A DNA stretch of 64,000 nt from Aquabacter cavernae (GTDB lineage: Bacteria; Pseudomonadota; Alphaproteobacteria; Rhizobiales; Xanthobacteraceae). The position numbers and the translations under genes were made by a program. Below, piece after piece: positions 28,489 through 36,520 of the stretch (position 1 is the stretch's first letter; every line of letters begins with the position of its first letter). The stretch lies in contig NZ_RWKV01000009.1 in NCBI RefSeq assembly GCF_003993795.1, forward strand, positions 1 through 64,000, written 5' to 3'. The notes under the pieces are model-generated. The model ran no database searches, had not been told where the DNA came from, and was given only the letters and a program-made list of their open reading frames with translations.

Positions 28489-29181
28489 ATGGCCAGCGCT
28501 TATGTCATCGCCGCCCCGCAGATCCCCACCCTCGCCGTCGAGGGCACGGACGCGCTCTTTCCCGTGCACCGCATCTATTGCGTGGGCCGCAACTTCGCCG
28601 ACCATGCCATCGAGATGGGGCATGACCCCTCCCGCGAGCCGCCCTTCTTCTTCCAGAAGAACCCCGACAATCTGGTGCCGAACGGCGCCACCATTCCCTA
28701 TCCCAAGCGCTCCAGCGACGTGCATTACGAGATCGAGCTGGTGGTGGCGCTGAAGGAAGGCGGGGAGAATATCCCGGTCGAGACGGCGCTGGACCATGTC
28801 TATGGCTATGGCGTCGGCATCGACCTGACCCGCCGCGACCTGCAGGGCGAGGCGAAGAAGCTCGGCCGCCCTTGGGAAGTGGGCAAGGCGTTCGAGCAGT
28901 CCGCCCCCGCCACGTCCCTGGTGCCCGCCGCCAAGATCGGCCACCCGGCCGCCGGCCGCATCTGGCTGTCGGTGAACGGCGCCCTGAAGCAGGAAGGCGA
29001 CCTGAACCAGATGATCTGGAAGGTGCCCGAGATGATCGCCGAGCTTTCCACCCTGTTCCGCCTCATGCCCGGCGACCTGATCTTCGCAGGCACCCCCGCC
29101 GGCGTCGGCCCGCTCAAGTCCGGCGACGTGCTGGACGGCGGCGTGGATGGGGTCGCGAACCTGAAGGTGACCATCGGCTGA
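28489..29181 (+). CDS. Fumarylacetoacetate hydrolase (FAH) family protein
   Basis: The protein has 230 residues. It shows the FAH core: [51 protein letters not shown] (metal-binding Glu pair), DLTRRDLQ and [18 protein letters not shown]. Such enzymes cleave C-C bonds in acylpyruvates or similar compounds. The ATG at 28489 is favoured by a good ribosome site (TGAGGA) 6 nt upstream; ATGs at 28459 and 28477 are alternatives. It is followed by a 12-bp hairpin. Confidence 0.9.
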   Translation: MASAYVIAAPQIPTLAVEGTDALFPVHRIYCVGRNFADHAIEMGHDPSREPPFFFQKNPDNLVPNGATIPYPKRSSDVHYEIELVVALKEGGENIPVETALDHVYGYGVGIDLTRRDLQGEAKKLGRPWEVGKAFEQSAPATSLVPAAKIGHPAAGRIWLSVNGALKQEGDLNQMIWKVPEMIAELSTLFRLMPGDLIFAGTPAGVGPLKSGDVLDGGVDGVANLKVTIG

Positions 29182-29186
29182 GCGCC

Positions 29187-29212
29187 GAAGCGGGCGGCCC
29201 GCCGCCCGCTTC
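29187..29212 (+). terminator. Hairpin downstream of the FAH-family gene
   Basis: GAAGCGGGCGGC (29187-29198) and GCCGCCCGCTTC (29201-29212) pair perfectly around CC, five bases after the stop. There is no T-run. Confidence 0.55.
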
Positions 29213-29233
29213 CCGGCTCACGGCGTGACAGGC

Positions 29234-29264
29234 TTGTATCTGTACATCTCACTGTACATATAAT
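29234..29264 (+). promoter_or_regulatory. yefM-yoeB promoter with two TGTACA operator boxes
   Basis: A perfect -10 (TATAAT, 29259-29264) is preceded at 19 bp by TTGTAT. Two TGTACA hexamers lie at 29241-29246 and 29253-29258, 12 bp centre to centre; the second ends one base before the -10 element. TGTACA pairs at this spacing are the known YefM-YoeB operator core, so the module should repress itself. Confidence 0.8.
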
Positions 29265-29286
29265 GGTGAGAGAGACGGAGGACGAG

Positions 29287-29541
29287 ATGCAGGTCCTGAC
29301 CTACACGGACGCGCGCGCGAAGCTGAAGGATGTGATGGACAGCGTGGTGGATGACCACGAGGAGGTCATCGTCACCCGCAAGAATGGCAAGCCTGTCGTC
29401 ATGGTGTCCCTGGACACCTGGAATGCCATTCAGGAGACCATGCACCTGCTCTCGACGCCGGCCAATGCGCGGGCGCTGCGGGACTCCATCGCCCAGCTCG
29501 ATGCGGGCGGCGGGGCCGTGCGTGAGTTGAAGGAGCCGTGA
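29287..29541 (+). CDS. yefM: YefM/Phd-family antitoxin
   Basis: The protein has 84 residues. The N-terminal Phd/YefM fold is visible in LTYTDARAKLKDVMDSVVDDHEEVIVTRKNGKPVVMVSLDTWNAIQET, which binds DNA as a dimer. The C-terminal half (DAGGGAVRELKEP) would wrap the toxin. The ATG at 29287 follows GAGGACGAG. It overlaps yoeB by 4 nt (GTGA), so both are made from one message. Confidence 0.92.
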   Translation: MQVLTYTDARAKLKDVMDSVVDDHEEVIVTRKNGKPVVMVSLDTWNAIQETMHLLSTPANARALRDSIAQLDAGGGAVRELKEP

Positions 29542-29804
29542 AGCTCGTCTTCTCGGACCTCGCCTGGGAGCAATATACCGGCTGGATCACGGCCGATCCC
29601 ATCCTGCTCGACAAGCTGAACGGACTGATCCGGGACTGCATGCGCACGCCCTTTCACGGCACGGGAAAGCCCGAGCCGCTGAAAGGAGATCTGGCCGGCT
29701 GGTGGTCGCGCCGCCTCAGCCAGGAACACCGTCTGGTCTACCGTGTGAGCGGCAAAGGCGATGATCAGCGTCTTGAGATCGCCCAATGCCGCTTCCCCTA
29801 TTGA
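29538..29804 (+). CDS. yoeB: YoeB-family ribosome-dependent mRNA interferase toxin
   Basis: The protein has 88 residues and matches YoeB along its length (RTPFHGTGKPEPLKGDLAGWWSRRLSQEHRLVYRV). Catalytic Glu (KPEPL) and Arg (EHRLVY) are present. The C-terminus reads CRFPY where Escherichia coli YoeB has CRYHY, so the catalytic His83 is replaced by Pro while the last Tyr remains. The start is GTG at 29538, overlapping the antitoxin stop. It could be less active or attenuated. The module ends tail to tail with the VapC-type gene, 24 nt away. Confidence 0.9.
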   Translation: MKLVFSDLAWEQYTGWITADPILLDKLNGLIRDCMRTPFHGTGKPEPLKGDLAGWWSRRLSQEHRLVYRVSGKGDDQRLEIAQCRFPY

Positions 29805-29828
29805 AGCCGGCACAGCGACAACAGCCGC

Positions 29829-30253
29829 TCAATCCCGCAATTGGGTTGGCACACCCATCAGCGGGCCGGCCTCGGCGAGTTTCCGGTCGAGCGTCTGCAC
29901 ACACGCCCCACTCTCCGATGCGACCGCGAGGTGGAGCGCATCCCCGGCCCGAAGGCCGATCATGTGCTGGTCCACATAGCCGGCCGCCATCCGGAAATGC
30001 GCGCCCGTCACCGGGAGAATGGTGAAGCTCTCGGCCACAAGCCTGTTGAACATGGCGAGCGCAGATGCGCGCTGTTCCAGGCTGATCTGCGCCGTCCGCA
30101 GCTTGATCGCCAGGGCGGACGACATTTCGGTGATCGACCAGTCGCTGATCACGAGATCAGCCGGATCCTGCTCCGACAGCCACGCCTGAACGCGGGGCGT
30201 CGCCGCCTCATTGGTCAGGGCGGCAACGAGGACCGACGTGTCGAGATAGAGCA

Positions 30254-30254
<1 letters not shown>
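29829..30254 (-). CDS. vapC: VapC-type PIN-domain toxin
   Basis: The protein has 141 residues. PIN acidic residues are placed at Asp in [13 protein letters not shown], Glu in ITEMSSALA, Asp in [11 protein letters not shown] and Asp in [11 protein letters not shown], forming the metal site of an RNase. The ATG at 30254 overlaps the upstream antitoxin stop (TGATG). It is expected to cut specific tRNA or rRNA when the antitoxin is lost. Confidence 0.88.
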
Positions 30255-30571
<317 letters not shown>

Positions 30572-31702
30572 TCAGTCCACATCCTCCACCTGCCCCGGGC
30601 CGCCGCCATAGGCGCGCTGGGCCAGAGCGGCTTCCATGAAGGGATCGAGGTCGCCGTCCAGAACCTCCTGCGGCGTGCCGGACTGGACGCCGGTGCGCAG
30701 GTCCTTCACCAACTGATAGGGCTGGAGCACATAGGAGCGGATCTGGTGGCCCCAGCCGATATCCGTGCGCGCCGCCTGCTCGGCGGCGGCGGCGGCCTCG
30801 CGCTTCTTCAGCTCCGCCTCGTACAGCTTGGCGCGCAGCATGTTCCAGGCGGTGGCCCGGTTCTTGTGCTGGGAGCGGTCGCCCTGGGAGACCACCGCGA
30901 TGCCCGTGGGGATATGGGTGAGGCGCACCGCCGATTCGGTCTTGTTGACGTGCTGACCACCCGCGCCGCCGGAGCGCATGGTGTCCACGCGCACGTCGCT
31001 CTCGTTGATCTCCACCACGATGCGGTCGTCGATGACCGGATAGACGTCCACGGAGGCGAAAGAGGTCTGGCGGCGGGCGTTGGAATCGAAAGGCGAGATG
31101 CGCACGAGGCGATGCACGCCCGCCTCGGTCTTCAGCCAGCCATAGGCATTATGGCCCTTCACGAGCACGGTGGCGCCCTTGATGCCCGCCTGCTCGCCCT
31201 GGCTCTCGTCCACCAGTTCCACCTTGAAGCCGTGCCGCTCGGCCCAGCGGGTGTACATGCGCAGCAGCATCTCCGCCCAGTCCTGGCTGTCGGTGCCGCC
31301 CGCACCCGCATGAACTTCCAGATAGCTGTCGTTGGAATCCGCCTCGCCCGAGAGCAGCGCATCCACCTCGCGGCGGGCCAGTTCGCCCTTCAGGCTATCA
31401 AGCGCGGCGGCGGCCTCGGAGATGACGCCCTCGTCGCCTTCCGCCTCGCCCAGCTCGATCAGCTCCACATTATCAGCGAGGTCCTGCGTGATGCGGTCGA
31501 TGGCGCCCAGCGCGTCCTCCAGAGAGGTGCGCTCCTGCATGATCTTCTGCGCACGCTCCGGCTCGTCCCAGAGGCTCGGATCCTCGGCGATGGCGTTCAG
31601 CTCCGCCAGGCGGCGGCGGGAGCGGTCCACGTTGAGGTGCTGGCGCAGCAGATCAACGGAAGCGTTGATCTCCTCGACCTTGGCGGCGAGTTCCGCGCGC
31701 AT
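30572..31702 (-). CDS. prfB: Peptide chain release factor 2
   Basis: The protein has 376 residues. The RF2 codon-recognition tripeptide SPF is in RISPFDSNARRQTSF, and the peptidyl-tRNA hydrolysis motif GGQ is in SGGAGGQHVNKTESAVRLTH. It reads UGA and UAA. The frame is continuous from the ATG, so there is no programmed frameshift as in Escherichia coli. It is the last gene of the amiC-mrcA-prfB block. Confidence 0.96.
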   Translation of the reverse strand: MRAELAAKVEEINASVDLLRQHLNVDRSRRRLAELNAIAEDPSLWDEPERAQKIMQERTSLEDALGAIDRITQDLADNVELIELGEAEGDEGVISEAAAALDSLKGELARREVDALLSGEADSNDSYLEVHAGAGGTDSQDWAEMLLRMYTRWAERHGFKVELVDESQGEQAGIKGATVLVKGHNAYGWLKTEAGVHRLVRISPFDSNARRQTSFASVDVYPVIDDRIVVEINESDVRVDTMRSGGAGGQHVNKTESAVRLTHIPTGIAVVSQGDRSQHKNRATAWNMLRAKLYEAELKKREAAAAAEQAARTDIGWGHQIRSYVLQPYQLVKDLRTGVQSGTPQEVLDGDLDPFMEAALAQRAYGGGPGQVEDVD

Positions 31703-31781
31703 GCTGTTGTGTCTCTCGTTAAAGGCCGCGGAAAATAGCGGGGGGAATCAGGCGTGTAAACCGGGCGCGCGCGTGCTTTGC

Positions 31782-31802
31782 CCCGGGCCGACCCGGCCCG
31801 GG
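31782..31802 (-). terminator. Hairpin between mrcA and prfB
   Basis: CCCGGGCCG (31782-31790) and CGGCCCGGG (31794-31802) pair perfectly around ACC, 21 nt after the mrcA stop on the minus strand. There is no T-run, so it may attenuate rather than stop transcription into prfB. Confidence 0.4.
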
Positions 31803-31823
31803 CGCAGCGCGTCCCGCTTTAGT

Positions 31824-34274
31824 TCAGTAGAGGCCGCCGGTTCCCGAGCGCACCGCGCGATCCGCCTCGGGCGTCACGCCCAGGGCGGCATCGGAGGAGC
31901 CGATCACGGAATAGCTGTCCGGCGGGGCCGTGCCGGGCTTGAAGGCTTCAAGGATGGCATTCTCGCCCGTGCCGGCGCGCAGGCCGCTCTTGGGGTTGAT
32001 GCGCACCAGCTTGATGCCCGGCGGCACACGGAACGGAATGGCGGGGCGATCCGCCAGGGCGGTCTTCATGAAGTCGCGCACGATGGGCGCGGACAGAAGG
32101 CCGCCCGTGGAGCCCTTGCCCATGGCCCTGGGCTTGTCGTAGCCGAGATAGACGCCCACCACCACTTCGGGCGTGAAGCCCACGAACCAGGCGTCCTTCT
32201 CGTCATTGGTGGTGCCGGTCTTGCCGGCCACCGGCTTGCCCACTTCCTTCAGGGCGGTACCCGTGCCGCGCTGGACCACGCCCTCCATCATCTCGGTGAT
32301 CTGGTAGGAGGTCATGGGGTCCAGCACCACCGGGCGCCGGTCGATGAGCGTGGGTTCCGGCTGGTTCTGCCAGTTGGTCGCCTCGCAGCCGCGGCACTCG
32401 CGCTCGTCGTGGCGATAGATGGTGTGGCCGTAGCGGTCCTGGATGCGGTCGATGAGCGAGGGGGTCACCTTGCGCCCGCCGTTTGCGATCATGGCATAGG
32501 CGCCCACCATGCGCATGAGCGTGGTCTCGCCCGCGCCCAGCGACATGGACAGCACCGGGAGCATGTCGTCATAGATGCCGAACTTGCGCGCATATTCGGC
32601 GACGATGGGCATGCCCACATCCTGGGCAAGGCGCACGGTCATCACGTTGCGCGACTGCTCCAGGCCGAAGCGCAGGGTCTGCGGGCCGTAGAACTTCTTC
32701 GCATAATTCTCGGGCGCCCAGACCGGCATGCCCGGCCCCTGGTCGATCTCGATGGGCGCGTCCAGCACCACGGTGGAGGGCGTGTAGCCGTTGTCCAAGG
32801 CGGCGGCATAAACGAAGGGCTTGAAGGAGGAGCCGGGCTGGCGCAGGGCCTGGGTGGCGCGGTTGAACTGGCTTTCGTCATAGGAGAAGCCGCCGGACAG
32901 CGCGAGCACGCGGCCGGTCAACGGCTCCATCACCACCATGGCCCCTTCCACGTCGGGGATCTGGCGCAGGCGGAACTGGCCGTCCTTGCCGGCGATGGGC
33001 TCCACGAAGACCACGTCGCCGGGCTTGAGCACCTGCGCCACGGAATTCACCTGCCGCCCGGCATCGGGACCCTTGGTCCAGCGGGCCCATTTGGCGCCCT
33101 CGAGCGTGATGAGGCCCACATCGCGGGCGGTAGAGATGCCGCCACCCTTCTCGCGGGCGGGCTGGAAGCCGATGCGCGCGGAATCCTTGTCCGAGGACAG
33201 GACCACGGCCAGCTTCCAGGGGATGTCGTAGAAGGACTTGATCTCGGCGAGCTTGACGCCCCAGTCGCCGGTCATCTCGACGGTCTTGTAGGGACCGCGC
33301 CAGCCGCGCTGCTCGTCGAACCGCACGAGGCCGTCCGACAGCGTCTTCTTGGCGAGAAGCTGGAGCTTGGGATTGAGCGCCGTGCGCACCGAGAGACCGC
33401 CCTCATAGAGCTTGGTCTCGCCGTAGCGGTCATAGATCTGCCGGCGCACTTCCTCGGCATAATATTCCGCCGCGAAGATCTGCGCGCCGGTGGGCCGGGG
33501 GGTCACGGTCAGCGGGCTCTTCTTGGCTTCCTCGGCCTGATCCATGGTGATGAAGCCGTTCTCGGCCATGCGGTCGATCACCCAGTTGCGGCGATCGATG
33601 GCGCGCTCACGGTCACGGAACGGATTGTAGGAGGACGGGGCCTTGGGCAGGGCCGCGAGATAGGCCACCTCGGGGATGGTCAGTTCCTCGACCGACTTGT
33701 CGAAATAGACCAGCGCCGCGGCCGCGATGCCGTAGGCGCCCATGCCGAGATAGATCTCGTTGAGATAGAGTTCGAGGATGCGGTCCTTGGAATAGGCGCG
33801 CTCGATGCGCAGCGCGAGCAGCGCTTCCTTCACCTTGCGGTCGATGGAGACCTCATTGGTAAGGAGGAAGTTCTTCGCCACCTGCTGGGTGATGGTGGAG
33901 GCGCCCTGCGGACGGCGGTTGGAGCCGTAATTCTGCAGATAGACCAAAGCCGCGCGGAAGATGCCCGAGGGATCGATGCCGCCGTGCTCGTAGAAATTCT
34001 TGTCCTCGGCGGAGAGGAACGCCTCGATGGTGAGGCGCGGCACGTTCTGGATGGGAATGTAGAGGCGGCGCTGGCGCGCCCATTCGGCCACGAGCGCGCC
34101 GTCGTCCGCATGGACGCGGGTCATGACCGGGGGTTCGTAATTCTGCAGCTGGGAATAGTCGGGCAGGTCCTGGGAGTATTTCCAGATGAAATACGTGGCC
34201 GCGCCGGCGCCCGCCAGGAGCACCACCGTGCCCAGCGCGAACATGAAGCCCAGAAACCTCAACAGCAGCCGCAT
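31824..34274 (-). CDS. mrcA: Penicillin-binding protein 1A
   Basis: The protein has 816 residues. After an N-terminal membrane anchor (LLLRFLGFMFALGTVVLLAGAGAATYF) comes the glycosyltransferase domain with catalytic Glu in AFLSAEDKNFYEHGG and TITQQVAKNFLL. The transpeptidase domain has SSFK (RQPGSSFKPFVY), SRN and KTGT (AGKTGTTNDEKD). An OB-like domain lies between. It makes and cross-links peptidoglycan. The ATG at 34274 is the usual start; the longer frame upstream is non-coding. It lies 197 nt after amiC. Confidence 0.95.
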   Translation of the reverse strand: MRLLLRFLGFMFALGTVVLLAGAGAATYFIWKYSQDLPDYSQLQNYEPPVMTRVHADDGALVAEWARQRRLYIPIQNVPRLTIEAFLSAEDKNFYEHGGIDPSGIFRAALVYLQNYGSNRRPQGASTITQQVAKNFLLTNEVSIDRKVKEALLALRIERAYSKDRILELYLNEIYLGMGAYGIAAAALVYFDKSVEELTIPEVAYLAALPKAPSSYNPFRDRERAIDRRNWVIDRMAENGFITMDQAEEAKKSPLTVTPRPTGAQIFAAEYYAEEVRRQIYDRYGETKLYEGGLSVRTALNPKLQLLAKKTLSDGLVRFDEQRGWRGPYKTVEMTGDWGVKLAEIKSFYDIPWKLAVVLSSDKDSARIGFQPAREKGGGISTARDVGLITLEGAKWARWTKGPDAGRQVNSVAQVLKPGDVVFVEPIAGKDGQFRLRQIPDVEGAMVVMEPLTGRVLALSGGFSYDESQFNRATQALRQPGSSFKPFVYAAALDNGYTPSTVVLDAPIEIDQGPGMPVWAPENYAKKFYGPQTLRFGLEQSRNVMTVRLAQDVGMPIVAEYARKFGIYDDMLPVLSMSLGAGETTLMRMVGAYAMIANGGRKVTPSLIDRIQDRYGHTIYRHDERECRGCEATNWQNQPEPTLIDRRPVVLDPMTSYQITEMMEGVVQRGTGTALKEVGKPVAGKTGTTNDEKDAWFVGFTPEVVVGVYLGYDKPRAMGKGSTGGLLSAPIVRDFMKTALADRPAIPFRVPPGIKLVRINPKSGLRAGTGENAILEAFKPGTAPPDSYSVIGSSDAALGVTPEADRAVRSGTGGLY

Positions 34275-34471
34275 TCGCCGGCTCCTCCCGCCCGGGCCCC
34301 GCCTGGGGAACCCGCCGCAACCCGTCCGCATGTGTCCGCACGGCTCATGCCGCCGGACCCGGCGCCTACATAACGCAAAACACGCCTTCCGGTCCCGCTA
34401 TGTTGGCGAAAAATGGCCGCTTCACGACCGAAGCGCGGCGGCGGCGCCCGCACCCACAGGCGGAAAGCCCC

Positions 34472-35824
34472 TCACCGGCCGGACGGCGCGTCCGGAACCG
34501 AGCCGGTAATGCCGGCCGTCCGGGGGGTAAAGAAGCCGTCCACCGCCTCGCCCATGGACTGGGCCAGCTTGTCGCGCCAGGCTTCCGAGGTCATCAGCTT
34601 CAGGTCCTCGCGGCTCGACATGTAGCCGATCTCCACCAGGACCGAGGGCACGTCATGGGCTTTAAGGACCTTGAACCCGGCGGACTTGAGCGCGGACTTG
34701 TGAACCTTGCCCGCCGCCTTCATGGCCCCCACCAGGGTGCGGGCGAAGGTGGCGGAGAAGTTCTTGGTCTCCCGCTGGGCGAGATCGAACAGGATGCCCG
34801 CCACCTCGTCGCTCTCCTCGGAGAGGTCGATGCCCGCGATGAGATCCGCCCGGTTCTCGCTTTCCGCCAGCCGCGCCGCCTCCGAATCGGACGCGGTGTC
34901 GGACAGGGTGTAGACGCTGGCGCCGCGCGCCTGCCCGTCATTGCTGGCCAGCGCATCCGCATGGATGGAGATGAACAGCGCCGCGCGGTTCGCCCGCGCG
35001 ATGCGCACGCGCTCGCTCAGGGGCACGAAGATATCCGTGGAGCGGGTCAGCACCACGCGATAGCGCCCGCCCGCCTCCAGGCGCGTCTTGAGCGCCAGGG
35101 CCACGTCCAGCACGATATTCTTCTCGGAATAGGCGCTGGCGCCCGTGGTGCCCGAATCGATGCCGCCATGGCCCGGATCCACCACGATCATGGGCCGGGG
35201 GTCCGTGTCGGGCACAGTGCCGTGGGCGTGCGCGGCGGAGGCGGCCAGGGGAGCTGGCGCGCCGCGCGCCTCGGCGGCGGTGGCCACGGACGCGGCGAAG
35301 CTTGCCGCGTCGCCCTTCACGAGATCGAGGACGAGGCGCGCCGGCTGGCCGTCCGCCGCCTCCAGAACGAACGCCTTGTCGATGGCCACCGGCTCCGCAA
35401 GGTCCAGCACCATGCGCGCCTTGCCCGGCGCGAAGGCGCCGTAGCGATAGGCCGCCACCAGCCCGCGCCGTCCGGTGGATGCCGCCTGCGGCAGGGAAAA
35501 CACCACGTCCGGCAAATCCAGGATGACGCGATTGGGATTGGCCAGCGTGAAGGCGCGGAATTCCACCGTGCGGCTGAGATCAATGATCATGCGGGTGCGC
35601 TGGTCGTCACCGGCGAGGCGCGCATCGAGCGCCTGGGCGGGCTGCCCCGGCGCAGGCTTGGCCGCAGTGGCAGGCGCGGCTGTCTCGGCCCGGAGGGGAG
35701 CGGGAGCGACGGCGGCAACGAGCAGCAGGCAGGCCCACAGCGCGCCAGTTGCGCGGCCGAACGCCGCGCGGACGGGGCGCCCGGCGCTTCCCTCAGCTTC
35801 GGCTCGAACCGCGTGCGCCGCCAT
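34472..35824 (-). CDS. amiC: N-acetylmuramoyl-L-alanine amidase (AMIN + Amidase_3)
   Basis: The protein has 450 residues. A signal peptide (about 25-47) is followed by an AMIN domain (VEFRAFTLANPNRVILDLPDVVFSLP) and an Amidase_3 domain. Zinc ligands are placed as His in VDPGHGGIDSGT, Glu in SEKNIVLDVAL and His in FISIHADAL, with catalytic Glu in VLVEIGYMSS. It splits septal peptidoglycan in the periplasm. The very long open frame upstream is an antisense shadow of rne, so the ATG at 35824 is used. It is divergent from rne. Confidence 0.93.
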   Translation of the reverse strand: MAAHAVRAEAEGSAGRPVRAAFGRATGALWACLLLVAAVAPAPLRAETAAPATAAKPAPGQPAQALDARLAGDDQRTRMIIDLSRTVEFRAFTLANPNRVILDLPDVVFSLPQAASTGRRGLVAAYRYGAFAPGKARMVLDLAEPVAIDKAFVLEAADGQPARLVLDLVKGDAASFAASVATAAEARGAPAPLAASAAHAHGTVPDTDPRPMIVVDPGHGGIDSGTTGASAYSEKNIVLDVALALKTRLEAGGRYRVVLTRSTDIFVPLSERVRIARANRAALFISIHADALASNDGQARGASVYTLSDTASDSEAARLAESENRADLIAGIDLSEESDEVAGILFDLAQRETKNFSATFARTLVGAMKAAGKVHKSALKSAGFKVLKAHDVPSVLVEIGYMSSREDLKLMTSEAWRDKLAQSMGEAVDGFFTPRTAGITGSVPDAPSGR

Positions 35825-36520
35825 CGGCCTCCATTCCCTCGACCAGATCCGCCGTCTCACGCTACGCTTCGTCCAGACCGCCTGTGTACCGGATAGGGGC
35901 CGCAGCGTTAACCGTTGGTTCACGGCACGAGCGGTTTTCCGGACCGCTCTGTGGCCCGCCGGCAACAAGGCGTTCGCAGAATGTTGCCGACGAAACAGGC
36001 ATGAACCTTGCCAAAGCAGGAGGCGGGCGGCTAAGAAAGTCCTGCATACGGTTCGCGTTCCGGAATTGGCTGTTCGGCTCCCGGTTTCGTGGCTTTTCCG
36101 ATGCCCGCCGTCCCGGTTCTCCGGCCCGGGCGGGCATAGCCCCCGAAGCCTCAACCATAGGGAGAGGCTGGAGCGGTGAGCGTGGTTCCCCTGCGCTCCA
36201 AGGAAACACCACGTCCACCCGCTAGCCCGAAGGGTCTGATCCGAAGGGGGATCGAGCCTCCGTATGCCGGGCCGGTCATCTTCGTCCGGTCCAAAGCTTC
36301 GCTGAGGGACGAGTAGCCGAAGGCATGAACGTTCTAATGCACGACAGGCGCGCCCAGCGTGCCACCGCGTGCCCCGGCGCCGAGGGCGCCGAGACGTTGC
36401 CGTCGCGTCCGCGTCCCCCACTTCCCTCCCTATTCCATTCTCGGCGCATCGGCGGTTCGCGTGCTTTGCCGCGCCAGCCGTCGCGGGGCTTTGAGCCCGG
36501 CGCCGCCCAGAGAGATTTCC
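35825..36520 (+). promoter_or_regulatory. Divergent amiC/rne promoter region and long rne 5' leader
   Basis: This stretch of about 700 bases has no supported gene. It holds the promoter of amiC (minus strand) and a long leader of rne. Successive hairpins are visible: AGCCTC (36147-36152) with GAGGCT (36164-36169), then GGAGCG (36170-36175) with CGCTCC (36194-36199), and further CCGG-rich pairing near 36270-36300. RNase E genes are often autoregulated through such a leader. Short frames inside are not convincing. Confidence 0.5.
35908..35922. promoter_or_regulatory. CtrA-like box between amiC and rne
   Basis: TTAA-N7-TTCA fits the CtrA consensus TTAA-N7-TTAA with one mismatch, about 84 bp upstream of the amiC start. 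amiC-type division amidases are plausible CtrA targets, and chpT is in the same window. A single mismatched site is weak evidence. Confidence 0.3.

Noticed and set aside
31748-31764. GGCGTGTAAACC, similar to the -10 box of the ECF promoters
   Set aside because: No TGCATCC is found at the needed distance upstream and no plus-strand gene follows.
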